Notes: generated by a model from the letters alone, not told the origin. A stretch of 64,000 nt of DNA from Arthrobacter rhombi (GCF_900163545.1 NZ_FUHW01000037.1:36947-100946); one strand, 5' to 3'; shown: positions 8,489 through 17,574, counted from the first letter of the stretch. Program-made: numbers and translations.

Positions 8489-9880
8489 ACAACGTCGTCG
8501 GAATCGTGTGGTCCATCCCGCAATAATTCATCCGGAGCAGCGAAAGCAACCTGAAGGGTACGCAGCGCCAAGGATCACGCAGCCTCATTCCGGGACCGTT
8601 CCCATACCTTGCCACAGTCCGCTCATTTTTCGGAGCATACCCCTTTTTGTCACTGAAATCAGCCGGTTCGTGCCTAACAGCGGAAACTGAACCGTCCTGA
8701 GTCTGATGCCTAGAACACTTCCTCAGCCACCTACTGAATCCCCTTTCCCCTAGATACGAAGCACTAATTTTTCCTGCACCGGCTGGGACTCAGATACTAG
8801 AAGAATAGTTGCGATTCAAACTACCCAGTTGGTTTCACCAGTCGTGAGAATCGGAGAGACATATCCACGTCATGAGAATTTCATGCACAATGTTTCAGCT
8901 AGGAGACAAAGCAGTAGTTCCGAAGCATTCCTCGTGCTTGCTGCAAAAAGACGAATGAGACCCGCTCTTGTCGAATCCAGTGTTTAGGGGCGAATTCATG
9001 GTGGACTTCGCTCCGGAAATATTCGAAAGTGACAACGTGCAGCGCGAACTTTGCCGCCGAGGCCGTCCGCATATTTCCTCCGGAAATTGAGCTCTGCTCG
9101 GAGCTCGGATGTTCCTCAGAGGACCACGTGGTGCTGCTCCTCGACGGGTCTGACGCGGATCCAAGAGGCGGATTCTGAAAATTATGTGATCGGCGCGGCG
9201 ACCGTACATACTGAGGACCGAGTCTGCGTCCAATTAAGCGTGCGAGGACGCAACTTCCGGACTCATCACGACCATTCTAGATCGTGAGAAAGCGCTGGTG
9301 AAAGATAACACCGCCGCTTACGCAAAACACTGGGAAACCGATTTCGAAACTTAATACCTACCGCGGGGACTCGGAGGTTATGCTGCCCTTCATGTTCTCC
9401 CGGCCTTGTTCGCTAGAGAGTTTGCGGAGGGCCACGTCGCCGTCCTCCGGTTCAACAGCGGGTCCACCACCGAACAGGGTTCCCTCCGTATTCACACCCG
9501 TGACGCGCTGTCCGCCAAGCCGGTCGACACTCCATCGGTGGGCACGTCTGCGACTCCAGATCGCATCTCCGCAGTCACCCCCCTCAGAGCCAAATATGGC
9601 ACAGGAATTTGCGCGTTGCCAAACATTTTCACCTTCACTTTTGGCTACGACTGCACCGGCGTCCGGAACGAGTCTTGTCAGCTGACTGAACTGCACTTGT
9701 GGCTTGCCGCGAGTAGAGTTTTCTCCCCTCAATGCACTGCATCTAGCGCAGCTCCACGCAACGTCGAGTGTGAAAAAGGGGTTCATTCGTTAACGAACAG
9801 AACATCGAAACCATCCTTGACCATCTCGGATGAGTTAGGTAACTTTACGAGCCTCATCTCAGAACGAAAGGTTGGAGCAA
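8489..9880. other. Gene-poor, lower-GC stretch
   Basis: No open frame here has a convincing ribosome binding site, coding bias or recognisable product. Base composition drops visibly; for example 30 of 60 bases are G/C at 8701-8760. Two long frames near 9358-9786 (minus) and 9406-10065 (plus) overlap each other and lack proper starts, so I treat them as chance. The stretch probably holds decayed foreign DNA plus the promoter of the secreted-protein gene at 9881. Confidence 0.6.
9786..9797. promoter_or_regulatory. Perfect palindrome upstream of secreted-protein gene
   Basis: TTCGTTAACGAA is a perfect 12-bp palindrome 83 nt before the start codon at 9881. It could be an operator for the downstream gene. 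No cognate regulator is visible in the islet, and a chance palindrome cannot be excluded. Confidence 0.3.
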
Positions 9881-10339
9881 ATGAAACGACAATCTCGTAT
9901 AAAAAGTTTCACATCTGTCATCGCTGCGATGATGATGATAAGCATGCTCAGTGCGGCACCAAGCTCTGCCAGCACGGTGTACTCAAAGACTGCCCAGCCA
10001 AGCTCCGCACCCACCTTGGGAAACATTCAGTGCGCCGAAGTCCCGTCGCCCGACAACCGCCGTGAAATAGCTGGGATGGCTTGCTTCGTTCCGCACGGAG
10101 ATCGTTTCTACATCAAAGACATGCGGGCAGACGGGCTCGGTCTCAAGGTAGACGCTGCGGTGAACACCACAGGGGACGGCCTGCGGTGCAAGGGACGCAG
10201 CGCAAAGACGGGCTGGGTGTCCTGCGGTTTTGCAAAGGAAGTCCCGGAAAACGCACGACTTGTCTTTGTCCTGCACCTTTCGAAGGGAAACAAGGGAGTA
10301 CTCAGCAGCCCAGCCAAGATGGCCCCCGCCAAAGGATAG
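9881..10339 (+). CDS. Small secreted protein of unknown function
   Basis: A 152-aa protein with a clear Sec signal peptide: a basic start MKRQSRIKS, a hydrophobic Met/Ile-rich core, and probable cleavage after SSAS near residue 31. The mature part of about 120 residues holds four Cys (in IQCAE, MACFV, LRCKG and VSCGF), which could form two disulfides. No family is recognised. The ATG at 9881 is chosen over an upstream TTG because GAAAGG and GGAG lie just before it. It is the only convincing gene in the low-GC islet, suggesting it is the cargo. A long hairpin follows downstream. Confidence 0.75.
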   Translation: MKRQSRIKSFTSVIAAMMMISMLSAAPSSASTVYSKTAQPSSAPTLGNIQCAEVPSPDNRREIAGMACFVPHGDRFYIKDMRADGLGLKVDAAVNTTGDGLRCKGRSAKTGWVSCGFAKEVPENARLVFVLHLSKGNKGVLSSPAKMAPAKG

Positions 10340-10447
10340 CTCTCGGGCGATTCGATTTTGCAAGACCAACGTCGCATATCAGCAAACGCGAGACGACGTT
10401 TGGGGTAGCCAGCTTCCAAGGAACTACTGAACTAAACAGAACAGAAA

Positions 10448-10495
10448 TGAAGATGGTCGTCTCACGGATCTTGAAGCGCGAGACGACCATCTTCA
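10448..10495 (+). terminator. Long stem-loop downstream of secreted-protein gene
   Basis: A perfect 16-bp stem (TGAAGATGGTCGTCTC at 10448-10463 with GAGACGACCATCTTCA at 10480-10495) encloses a 16-nt loop. There is no T-tract, so it may be a terminator or an mRNA-stabilising element. A partial echo of one arm (CGAGACGACG) occurs at about 10389-10398, hinting at a small repeat family in the islet. Confidence 0.55.
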
Positions 10496-10846
10496 TGTCC
10501 AATCCCGGGATCTCAGCTGACGCCCATCGACGGAAACGTTTGCGAGTACTATGAGGTTCGCTCGCAGGCTCGCTGTGTACACTCGCGCACTTTGGTAGTT
10601 GAACCAGGGGAAGGTGATGAGCTATCCGCTATCCCAAATCGGTCAGCCCTCCTTTGAATGCCATTCCACCTTTACCGCCTCGGCGGGCCCGCACCACCAG
10701 AGCCCATACCAGACCTTGACTGAGCCGTAAACGGGTACAGGGGTCAAGGAACGATCACGCTTTGCGGGAAGAGGCCTTGCAACATCTGATCCAGACACAA
10801 GGCCCGACGGTTCTATGACAGGATCGCAAGAGCTCTGCCCAGCGTT

Positions 10847-10924
10847 CAGGTCACCGGCCCGGTCCCCGAGTTCACCGCGGAGATCCGCTCCCTCCAAACG
10901 CGGCTGGCCGGTATCGAGGACTAG
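10847..10924 (+). pseudogene. Orphan 3' remnant of the nucleoside deaminase gene
   Basis: Twenty-five codons plus a stop encode the deaminase C terminus (PVPEFTAEIRSLQTRLAGIE), with no upstream catalytic part and no start signal. The bases just before it (reading ALPSVQV) are weakly related to the intact gene. This looks like the original 3' end displaced by an insertion that supplied a replacement tail to the intact copy, or the residue of a tandem duplicate. Confidence 0.8.
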
Positions 10925-10927
10925 CAA
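10847..10927 (+). repeat. Direct repeat, right copy
   Basis: This second copy of the deaminase 3' end closes the islet on the side of the YCII gene. It differs from 8408-8488 at five positions, one of which changes Ala to Thr and another Ile to Thr at the protein level. The rest of the gene is absent here. Confidence 0.85.
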
Positions 10928-10990
10928 CAACCCTTGTTGGCTCCGACGGCCGTGGCTAGACTCCTCGCATCCGGAATCAGGAGGAAGGCG

Positions 10991-11380
10991 ATGACGCACT
11001 ATCTGGTCTCGTTCGACGACGGGGATAAGAACTTCCCCAAGGAAGATCTTCCCGCCGTGGGCGCCGCATCCCATGCAGTGATCAGGCAGGCCCAAGAGGC
11101 CGGGGTATGGGTCTTCGGCGGTGGAATCGGCAGTCACGACGTCAGTGTCGTGGACACCGACGGTTCGGTCGCCACCCCGCGGATCACCGAGCACATCGGT
11201 GGTTTTTCGATCATCGACGTGGCCTCCGACGAGGCGGCGCTTTCGTGGGCCGGCAGGATCGCCGCGGCATGCCGCTGCGCCCAGCAGGTCCGGCAGATCA
11301 TGGACGCCCCGGACGTCTGTTCGCCCTCCGCCATCCCGATCGGCGGCAGGTCGACCTCCGTGCGGGCCCCACCGGGATGA
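10991..11380 (+). CDS. YCII-domain protein (DGPF-like)
   Basis: A 129-aa protein of the YCII family, a dimeric alpha-beta barrel fold sometimes fused to sigma factors or enzymes. Conserved features are the N-terminal MTHYLVSFDDGD, the ITEHIGGFSIIDVAS segment, and AARIAAACRCAQ-like helices near residue 95. The ATG at 10991 has AGGAGGAAGG just upstream and is clearly the start. The C-terminal tail is Ser/Pro-rich and not part of the domain. Enzymatic function is unknown for most members. It follows immediately after the islet's right repeat, so it was probably the original neighbour of the deaminase. Confidence 0.82.
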   Translation: MTHYLVSFDDGDKNFPKEDLPAVGAASHAVIRQAQEAGVWVFGGGIGSHDVSVVDTDGSVATPRITEHIGGFSIIDVASDEAALSWAGRIAAACRCAQQVRQIMDAPDVCSPSAIPIGGRSTSVRAPPG

Positions 11381-11398
11381 GCCGGCAGGTGACGGGGT

Positions 11399-12151
11399 CT
11401 AGCCCAGCTGGACGTCGACGATGACCGTTTCCTTGATTCCAGCAGCACGAGCGGCTTCGAGCATGAACATCACCATGTTTGCCGCTGCTGAAGGCGACCA
11501 TTCCGGCGTCGTGAAGGTGGCCCTTTCTGATGTCTCGGGTGTGGACAGGCTCCACCTGCCGTCGAACTCGATGTCTGGAGTCTCGCTCGATATTCCTGAA
11601 GCGACAAACGGTTCAAGATGGGTTTTGTTGAACCATTCGGCACCCTTCGTCTGCCACTTTTTGCTGGGCGACGCGGAGAAAAGTCGTGCCGTGGCCGTTC
11701 TCAGCTTGCTGACTTCCGCGGTCGCAGCGAACTGATCAAGGAGCACCTGGATGGCCTCCCAGCCAATGACATGGGCGGAAAGTGGGGCCTGCACCCGCAG
11801 GCCGGAAAATTCGTACTCGCCGAGTTGTCCAACCGCCTGGGACGCCGAATGCACCAGCAAGGGAACCGGTAGTGCCGTTCGACCCCGAGTAGGTATTCCG
11901 GTCTGAAACCGACCCAGTTCACCCTTCAACCGATCAGTCTGCAGGTTGCCGTCGAAACCCCAGAACCCTTCGTGCGCCTCGAACAGGTCCTGTGCCATCG
12001 CGCGGGGCGATAGTGCCTTGCTGGTTGCGTAGAAGCAGGCAAAAGCTCCCTCGGACTCGAGCTCCCCCGAACGAATGGCTGCCAAGGTCGGCTGGTCCAG
12101 TTTCATGGAACCCTGGACGCTGATGACCAAAGGATCGTCTGGCCGATTCAC
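11399..12151 (-). CDS. Conserved hypothetical protein, coupled to D-2-hydroxyacid dehydrogenase
   Basis: I do not recognise this protein of about 250 aa. It has mixed alpha/beta composition, no membrane segments and no signal peptide. I place the start at GTG 12151, just after the stop of the dehydrogenase gene at 12162, where GAGGTGGAGG provides a ribosome binding site; ATG 12106 is the alternative. Its tight placement makes it the second gene of a two-gene unit. The unit starts at the divergent promoter carrying the ATTGT-NN-ACAAT operator, so it may belong to the same regulon. Base composition is less GC-extreme than in the upstream gene. Confidence 0.6.
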   Translation of the reverse strand: MNRPDDPLVISVQGSMKLDQPTLAAIRSGELESEGAFACFYATSKALSPRAMAQDLFEAHEGFWGFDGNLQTDRLKGELGRFQTGIPTRGRTALPVPLLVHSASQAVGQLGEYEFSGLRVQAPLSAHVIGWEAIQVLLDQFAATAEVSKLRTATARLFSASPSKKWQTKGAEWFNKTHLEPFVASGISSETPDIEFDGRWSLSTPETSERATFTTPEWSPSAAANMVMFMLEAARAAGIKETVIVDVQLG

Positions 12152-12161
12152 GGCCTCCACC

Positions 12162-13178
12162 TCATGGGTCTTGCCTTGCTGAGGATGACGCCGGTGCTGT
12201 GGACACGTAACCACGGTCCTTATCCACCACGTTCGCCAAGCCCCTGCCGGCGATATAGGCGTCGAGGTTCTCCAGGAACTGGTCGGCCAGTTCGTCTCGC
12301 CAGCCGTGCACGTCTCCACTCATATGGGCGGAGATATGCACGTTGCCCATCCCCCAGAAGGGGTGGTCTTCGGGCATTGGCTCCACGGAGACGACGTCGA
12401 GGGAAGCTGCGGCGATTTCCCCTCTCCGCAGCGCCTCGATCAGTGCCGGCTCGTCCACCAGGGCCCCGCGTCCGATGTTCACCAGATGGGCGCTGGGTTT
12501 CATCGCGGCGAGCACCTCGGCGTTGACGATCCCGCGGGTCGCTTCGGTCAACGGTGCTGCCAAGACCACATGATCGGCCTCCCCCACCCGGTCCGCCAAT
12601 TCGTCGCTGGTGAACACGGTGCCGAAGTCGGGGTCGTTGGCCCGTGGCCTCCGCCCGGCGCCTTCGACCTGCAGTCCCACGGCCCGCAGCAACCTCGCGG
12701 TGGCACGCCCGATGCCTCCGGTACCCACCACGATGGCCCGCGATCCGGCAGTGCGGGTCAGTTCGCGATGTTTCCAGGTCCGTTCTTGCTGCAGCGCCTT
12801 GCTCAAATGCAACTGTTTATCGTGGGCGAGCACTGAAGCCAGCACGAACTCGGCGATCGGCTGGGAGAACGTCCCATGGGCGTTGGTCAGCGTCACCGGC
12901 GCCTGGCGGAGCCCGTCGAAAAGCATGGCGTCCACGCCCGCTGCGGCAACATGCACCCAGTCCAGGGTGTCGGCGGCATGCCAGGCGTCGCTGAGCGCTG
13001 AGGAGAAGAAGTCCCAGAGCAGGACGGCATCAGCGCCGTGAAGTGCCTCGGCCAGACCATCGGCATGGGCGATGACGACGTCGGCGCGCTCGCGAATCGC
13101 GTCGAGGTTATGGGGTTCGGGGACGCCGGCGGCGGTGAGGAGGGCCAGGCGGGGACGGTTTGAATCAGCGTGTTTCAC
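12162..13178 (-). CDS. D-isomer-specific 2-hydroxyacid dehydrogenase (NAD-binding)
   Basis: A 338-aa cytosolic oxidoreductase interconverting a 2-oxoacid and a D-2-hydroxyacid. The NAD motif GTGGIG is at 152-157. The catalytic triad is visible as Arg237 (NIGRGALVDE), Glu266 (SVEP) and His285 (HISAH). The GTG at 13178 is the best start, with AGGTGA just before it; longer starts would run through the operator at 13202-13217. It diverges from the class III aminotransferase operon, sharing the operator. The exact substrate is unknown. In this context it could reduce or oxidise a side product of diaminobutyrate or hydroxyectoine breakdown, which is inference. Confidence 0.88.
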   Translation of the reverse strand: MKHADSNRPRLALLTAAGVPEPHNLDAIRERADVVIAHADGLAEALHGADAVLLWDFFSSALSDAWHAADTLDWVHVAAAGVDAMLFDGLRQAPVTLTNAHGTFSQPIAEFVLASVLAHDKQLHLSKALQQERTWKHRELTRTAGSRAIVVGTGGIGRATARLLRAVGLQVEGAGRRPRANDPDFGTVFTSDELADRVGEADHVVLAAPLTEATRGIVNAEVLAAMKPSAHLVNIGRGALVDEPALIEALRRGEIAAASLDVVSVEPMPEDHPFWGMGNVHISAHMSGDVHGWRDELADQFLENLDAYIAGRGLANVVDKDRGYVSTAPASSSARQDP

Positions 13179-13201
13179 GTCACCTACGCTACCGGTCCGA
13201 A

Positions 13202-13217
13202 AGATTGTTGACAATCT
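13202..13217. promoter_or_regulatory. GntR-type operator between divergent catabolic units
   Basis: AGATTGTTGACAATCT is a 16-bp palindrome apart from its two central bases. Its core ATTGTTGACAAT is identical to the ehuB operator at 643-654. It lies 24 nt from the dehydrogenase start on one side and 26 nt from the aminotransferase start on the other, so one bound regulator could control both directions. Confidence 0.82.
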
Positions 13218-13243
13218 ACCGAGGGGGCCTCCACGATGGCCAT

Positions 13244-14515
13244 ATGACCTCACTGAGCCCCCTGTTGAAGCAAGCGACCCCCGTAGTGGTCGATCACGCC
13301 CTCGGTTCCTGGATCTACGGCACGGACGGGAACGAGTATCTGGATTTCACCACCGGCATCGGTGTGGCCAGTACCGGGCACTGCCACCCGCGCGTCGTGG
13401 CTGCCGCCCAAGAGCAGTGCGGCAAGATCATCCACGCCCAGAACACCACGGTCATGCATCAGCCGCTGTTGGAATTGACCGAAAAGCTCGGCGAGAAGCT
13501 GCCGACCGGATTGGACTCGGTGTTCTACGCGAACTCCGGCGCGGAGGCCGTCGAGGCCTCGCTCCGTCTGGCCCGCATGGCCACCGGACGGCCGAATATC
13601 GTGACGTTCCAGGGTGGCTTCCACGGACGCACCGTCGCCGCCGCCTCGCTGACGAGCGCCGGCACCCGATTCTCCGCCGGCTTCGCACCGTTGATGGCCG
13701 GGGTTCATATGGCCCCCTTCCCCTACGCCTACCGCTACGGCTGGGACGTGGAGACCGCAGTGGAGTTCGCCTTGCAGGAACTGGACTACCTGCTGGCCAC
13801 CCGCACCGCGCCCAACGACACAGCAGCCTTCATCATCGAACCGGCCTTGGGCGACGGCGGCTACCTGCCCACCCCGCCACGGTTCCTCGAGGGCCTGCGC
13901 GAACGGGCGAACGAACACGGCATCCTGCTGATCATCGACGAGGTCCAGGCCGGCGTCGGACGGACCGGTAAGTTCTGGGGCCACCAACACTCGGCAGCGA
14001 CCCCCGATATCCTGATCACCGCCAAGGGCATTGCCTCCGGATTCCCGATCTCCGCCATCGCCGCCTCCACCGAGCTGATGTCCAAGGGCTGGCCCGGATC
14101 GCAGGGCGGGACCTACGGCGGCAACGCGGTCTCCGCCGCCGCCGGGGTCGCCACCCTGGCCGTCGTCGAGGACGAGTCCTTGGTGGAGAACTCCCGGCTA
14201 CGCGGGGAGCAGCTCCAGGCCGGGTTGAAGGATCTTGCCACCCGCTTCCCGGCCATCGGCGACGTGCGCGGCCTGGGCCTGATGCAGGGCATCGAATTCA
14301 GCACCGCCGACCGCACGCCCGACGCCGTCACGGCGGCAGCCCTCCAACAGGAGACCACCGCGCACGGTCTGCTCACGCTGACCTGTGGACCGCACGGAAA
14401 CGTGGTGCGGCTGATCCCCGCACTCGTGGCCACCTCCGAGGAGATCACCCTCGGGCTGGAACGCTTCGAGGCAGCACTTTCCGCCGTATCCGAACGCTCC
14501 CTAAGCCGGACGTAG
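13244..14515 (+). CDS. Class III aminotransferase (candidate L-2,4-diaminobutyrate or 4-aminobutyrate transaminase)
   Basis: This 423-aa PLP enzyme of the GabT/ornithine aminotransferase group has its Schiff-base Lys at 261 (ITAKGIASGFP). It also shows the PLP-phosphate loop ANSGAEAVE (97-105) and Asp232 in DEVQAG. Start ATG 13244 gives the family's usual N terminus; no strong ribosome binding site is visible. It heads a run of catabolic genes that includes doeA, so it is a good candidate for DoeD (diaminobutyrate to aspartate semialdehyde). By sequence class alone it could equally be a 4-aminobutyrate transaminase, paired with the downstream SSADH-like enzyme. Confidence 0.85.
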   Translation: MTSLSPLLKQATPVVVDHALGSWIYGTDGNEYLDFTTGIGVASTGHCHPRVVAAAQEQCGKIIHAQNTTVMHQPLLELTEKLGEKLPTGLDSVFYANSGAEAVEASLRLARMATGRPNIVTFQGGFHGRTVAAASLTSAGTRFSAGFAPLMAGVHMAPFPYAYRYGWDVETAVEFALQELDYLLATRTAPNDTAAFIIEPALGDGGYLPTPPRFLEGLRERANEHGILLIIDEVQAGVGRTGKFWGHQHSAATPDILITAKGIASGFPISAIAASTELMSKGWPGSQGGTYGGNAVSAAAGVATLAVVEDESLVENSRLRGEQLQAGLKDLATRFPAIGDVRGLGLMQGIEFSTADRTPDAVTAAALQQETTAHGLLTLTCGPHGNVVRLIPALVATSEEITLGLERFEAALSAVSERSLSRT

Positions 14516-14532
14516 AGAGGAATCCACCACTC

Positions 14533-17500
14533 GTGACCCAGATTGCACCACCGACCACCCAGGCCGTGACGGCCATCCTCCTCGAGGCGGGAATCGAGGT
14601 CGACACCTCACCGCGACGGTTGGCCGAGTACTCCTATGACGCCTCCAACTATCGGGTGGAACCGATCGGCGTCGTGTTCCCGCACGACGCCGATCAGGTG
14701 GCGGCAATCATCCAGGCCTGCCACGAAACCGGTACCCCGGTCACCGGCCGTGGCGGCGGCACCTCGATGGCCGGCAATGCGGTGGGCCCGGGACTGGTGA
14801 TCGACACCTCCCGCTTTTTCAACGACGTCCTGGAGATCGACGAGGAGAACCTGTGGGTCGACGTGGAACCGGGGATGGTTCTGGCCACGCTCTCGGCCCG
14901 CATCGAGGCCCACACCTCGGGCCGGCTCACCTTCGCCCCCGATCCGTCCTCGAAAAACCGGGCCACCGTCGGTGGTGCCATCGGCAATGATGCCTGCGGG
15001 AACCACTCGGTGCGCTACGGGCGGACCAGCGACCACGTCGTGGAGATCGACCTGGTCACCGTCGAGGGCCGCCGACTCACGGCCACCGCTTCCGGGGTCC
15101 GCGCCACGAACGCGAACGACGTCGCCGCGGTGCGCCATGCCGCCGCGATGACGGACTCGCTTGAGTCGCTGGTGCAGGAGAACCTTGCGGGGTTCCGCAC
15201 CGATCTGGGGCAAATCCAGCGTCAGGTCTCCGGCTACCATCTGGAGCATCTGCTGCCGGAAAAGGGGTTCAACATCGCCCGGGCCTTCGTCGGTTCGGAA
15301 GGGACCTGCGGTCTGGTCGTCCGCGCCCGGATGGCCCTGGTGCAGAAACCGGCGAGCGCGCTGCTGCTGTGTGTCGGCTACCCGGACGTCGTCGAGGCCG
15401 CCCGCGATATTGAAACCATCCTGGAGTTCTCCCCGGCCGCCGTCGAGGGGATCGACGACGCCATCGTGGCCACCATGAAGTCCCGGCGCGGGGAGGACTC
15501 CGTCACGGGCCTGCCCGAGGGCAAAGCCTGGCTCTACATCGACCTGGACGGGACCGACCCGGAATCGGTTCGGACCCAGGCCGGGAACCTGCTGGAAAAG
15601 TTGCGTGGCATCGGGCGGATGGTCGATGGCCGGGTGGTCCCCGACACCGTCGAACGTGCCTCCCTCTGGAGGGTCCGCGAGGACGGTGCCGGCCTCTCGG
15701 CCCGGCTGTCCACCGGCGGGGAATCCTGGCCCGGCTGGGAGGACTCTGCCGTCGCGCCCGCGAAACTGGCCGATTATCTGGCTGACTTTCGTGACTTGTT
15801 GGCCGACCATGGGCTCCAAGGGGTCATGTATGGGCACTTCGGCGCCGGCTGCATGCATGTGCGCATCACCTACGATCTGCGCAGCGACGCCGGCCGGAAG
15901 GTCTTCCGTGAATTTACGGCGGCCGCAGCGGCGCTGGTCGTCTCCCATGGCGGTTCGCTCTCCGGGGAGCACGGTGACGGCCGGGCCCGCTCGGAATTCC
16001 TGCCGTTGATGTACTCCCCGGCGATGCTCACTGCCTTCGAGGACTTTCGTGCCATCTGGGATCCGACGGGGTTGTTGAACCCCGGGGTGATGACCAGCCC
16101 CGACGCCTTCGATGAGAATCTGCTGCTGGCCGGGGTGCCCGAACGCCAGTGGCGGACCAGCTTCGATCTGACCCCCGCCTCGGGAAAAACCGGGGATGGG
16201 CTCGATCCGTTCGTCCGCGCGGTCCAGGGCTGTATCGGCATCGGGCGTTGCCGTTCGGCCACCGGTGGGGTGATGTGCCCCAGCTACCGGGCCACCGGGG
16301 ACGAGAAGGACTCCACCCGCGGCCGCTCCCGCGTACTGCAGGATATGGTCCGCGGTGCGAAGACCGTCGAAGAGGGCTGGAAATCCAAGGAGGTCCGCGA
16401 GGTCCTGGACCTGTGCCTGTCCTGCAAGGCCTGCTCGACCGACTGCCCGACCGGGGTGGATATGGCCACCTATAAATCCGAGTTCTTCTCCCACTACTAC
16501 GCCGGGCGCATGCGCCCGCTCTCGCACTTCTCGCTGGGCTGGCTGCCGCGATGGCTCAAGATCACCGGACGGGTCGCCCCACTGGTCAACGCCGTCATGG
16601 GCTCACCGCTGGGCAAGCTCGTCTCCGCCGCCGGCGGGTTGACCACCCAACGTGCGCTGCCGCGTTTCGCCTCCGGGTCGGCCTGGCGCCGCGAGGTCGA
16701 CGCGGCCCTGGCCGCCGCACCGCGACAGCGGGTCGGACCGCCGCGCACCCTCGCCGGTTCCGGGGCCCGGACGCCACGGGCTACCGCCACCGAGAACGAC
16801 GCCGTGGCGGGTCGCGACACCGCGGGCGCCGTCTTGTTCGTGGACACCTTCACCCGCGGCTTCCGCCCCGAAGTCGCCGGGGCCGCTGCCCGGGTGATGG
16901 TCGGCACCGGGGAACCGGTCACCTGCTCGGCCGAGGCCTGCTGCGGGTTGACCTATATCTCCACCGGACAGTTGGGGACGGCCCGCCGCCTGCTGAACCA
17001 AGCGGCCCGCGTCCTCGACGACGGAACCGAACGCCCAATCGTCGTCATCGAACCCAGTTGCGCCGCCGCCTTGTCCAAGGACCTGCCCGAACTCGTCCAC
17101 ACCGACGCCGCCCGCCGGGTTGCGGCCCGGGTCCGGAGCTTCGCCGGGCATATCGCCGCCCTGGCCGCCGACGGGTGGACTCCGGCCCCGGCCGCCCCCG
17201 TCCCCGCCTCAGTGGTCTTGCAAACGCACTGCCACGAATACTCGGTCTTCGGTGCCGCCATCCAACGCCGGGCCCTGGCAGCCCTGGGTGTCGCCAATGT
17301 CACCGATGCCACCGGTTGTTGCGGGGTCGCCGGGAACTTCGGCTTCGAGGCCGATCACTACGAGGTCAGCATGAAGGTCGCCGATCTGGCTCTGGCTCCT
17401 GCCATGGCCGACAGCGAGCCGGAGGTCCCCGTCCTGGCCGACGGCTTCTCCTGCACCATGCAGGTCGCCCAGCTCGACGCCGGCCGCCGCGGCCTGCATC

Positions 17501-17574
17501 TGGCCGAACTGCTCGACCCCCAATCAGCCACCGACCACCTCCGTTCCACCACCCACCCGAAGGAGCACCCATGA
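14533..17574 (+). CDS. FAD-linked oxidase fused to Fe-S/CCG domains (D-2-hydroxyacid dehydrogenase, YdiJ-like)
   Basis: This 1013-aa fusion has an N-terminal FAD_binding_4 domain with the flavin loop GRGGGTSMAGNA at 72-83, and a FAD-oxidase C domain to about 530. A ferredoxin-like domain carries C-x2-C-x2-C-x3-C-P at 628, 631, 634 and 638 plus Cys567, Cys573 and Cys582. A C-terminal heterodisulfide-reductase-type region holds two CCG motifs (EACCG, TGCCG). Family members oxidise D-lactate or D-2-hydroxyglutarate and pass electrons to quinone. GTG 14533 follows GAGAGGAA by about 13 nt. It is coupled by ATGA to the aldehyde dehydrogenase. It has no place in the textbook ectoine route. Confidence 0.88.
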   Translation: MTQIAPPTTQAVTAILLEAGIEVDTSPRRLAEYSYDASNYRVEPIGVVFPHDADQVAAIIQACHETGTPVTGRGGGTSMAGNAVGPGLVIDTSRFFNDVLEIDEENLWVDVEPGMVLATLSARIEAHTSGRLTFAPDPSSKNRATVGGAIGNDACGNHSVRYGRTSDHVVEIDLVTVEGRRLTATASGVRATNANDVAAVRHAAAMTDSLESLVQENLAGFRTDLGQIQRQVSGYHLEHLLPEKGFNIARAFVGSEGTCGLVVRARMALVQKPASALLLCVGYPDVVEAARDIETILEFSPAAVEGIDDAIVATMKSRRGEDSVTGLPEGKAWLYIDLDGTDPESVRTQAGNLLEKLRGIGRMVDGRVVPDTVERASLWRVREDGAGLSARLSTGGESWPGWEDSAVAPAKLADYLADFRDLLADHGLQGVMYGHFGAGCMHVRITYDLRSDAGRKVFREFTAAAAALVVSHGGSLSGEHGDGRARSEFLPLMYSPAMLTAFEDFRAIWDPTGLLNPGVMTSPDAFDENLLLAGVPERQWRTSFDLTPASGKTGDGLDPFVRAVQGCIGIGRCRSATGGVMCPSYRATGDEKDSTRGRSRVLQDMVRGAKTVEEGWKSKEVREVLDLCLSCKACSTDCPTGVDMATYKSEFFSHYYAGRMRPLSHFSLGWLPRWLKITGRVAPLVNAVMGSPLGKLVSAAGGLTTQRALPRFASGSAWRREVDAALAAAPRQRVGPPRTLAGSGARTPRATATENDAVAGRDTAGAVLFVDTFTRGFRPEVAGAAARVMVGTGEPVTCSAEACCGLTYISTGQLGTARRLLNQAARVLDDGTERPIVVIEPSCAAALSKDLPELVHTDAARRVAARVRSFAGHIAALAADGWTPAPAAPVPASVVLQTHCHEYSVFGAAIQRRALAALGVANVTDATGCCGVAGNFGFEADHYEVSMKVADLALAPAMADSEPEVPVLADGFSCTMQVAQLDAGRRGLHLAELLDPQSATDHLRSTTHPKEHP

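Noticed and set aside
9358..9786. Minus-strand frame of 142 codons in the islet
   Set aside because: No ribosome binding site before its ATG, no recognisable motif, and fully overlapped by an equally unsupported plus-strand frame.
9406..10065. Plus-strand frame of 219 codons overlapping the secreted-protein gene
   Set aside because: It overlaps the well-supported gene at 9881 in another frame, has no start signal and reads as random composition.
10643..11194. Minus-strand frame across the deaminase remnant and YCII gene
   Set aside because: It is antisense to both the duplicated deaminase tail and the YCII gene and has no independent support.
14608..16527. 639-codon minus-strand frame opposite the FAD/Fe-S gene
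   Set aside because: Low-complexity Gly/Asp/Val/Gln-rich antisense shadow with no domain.
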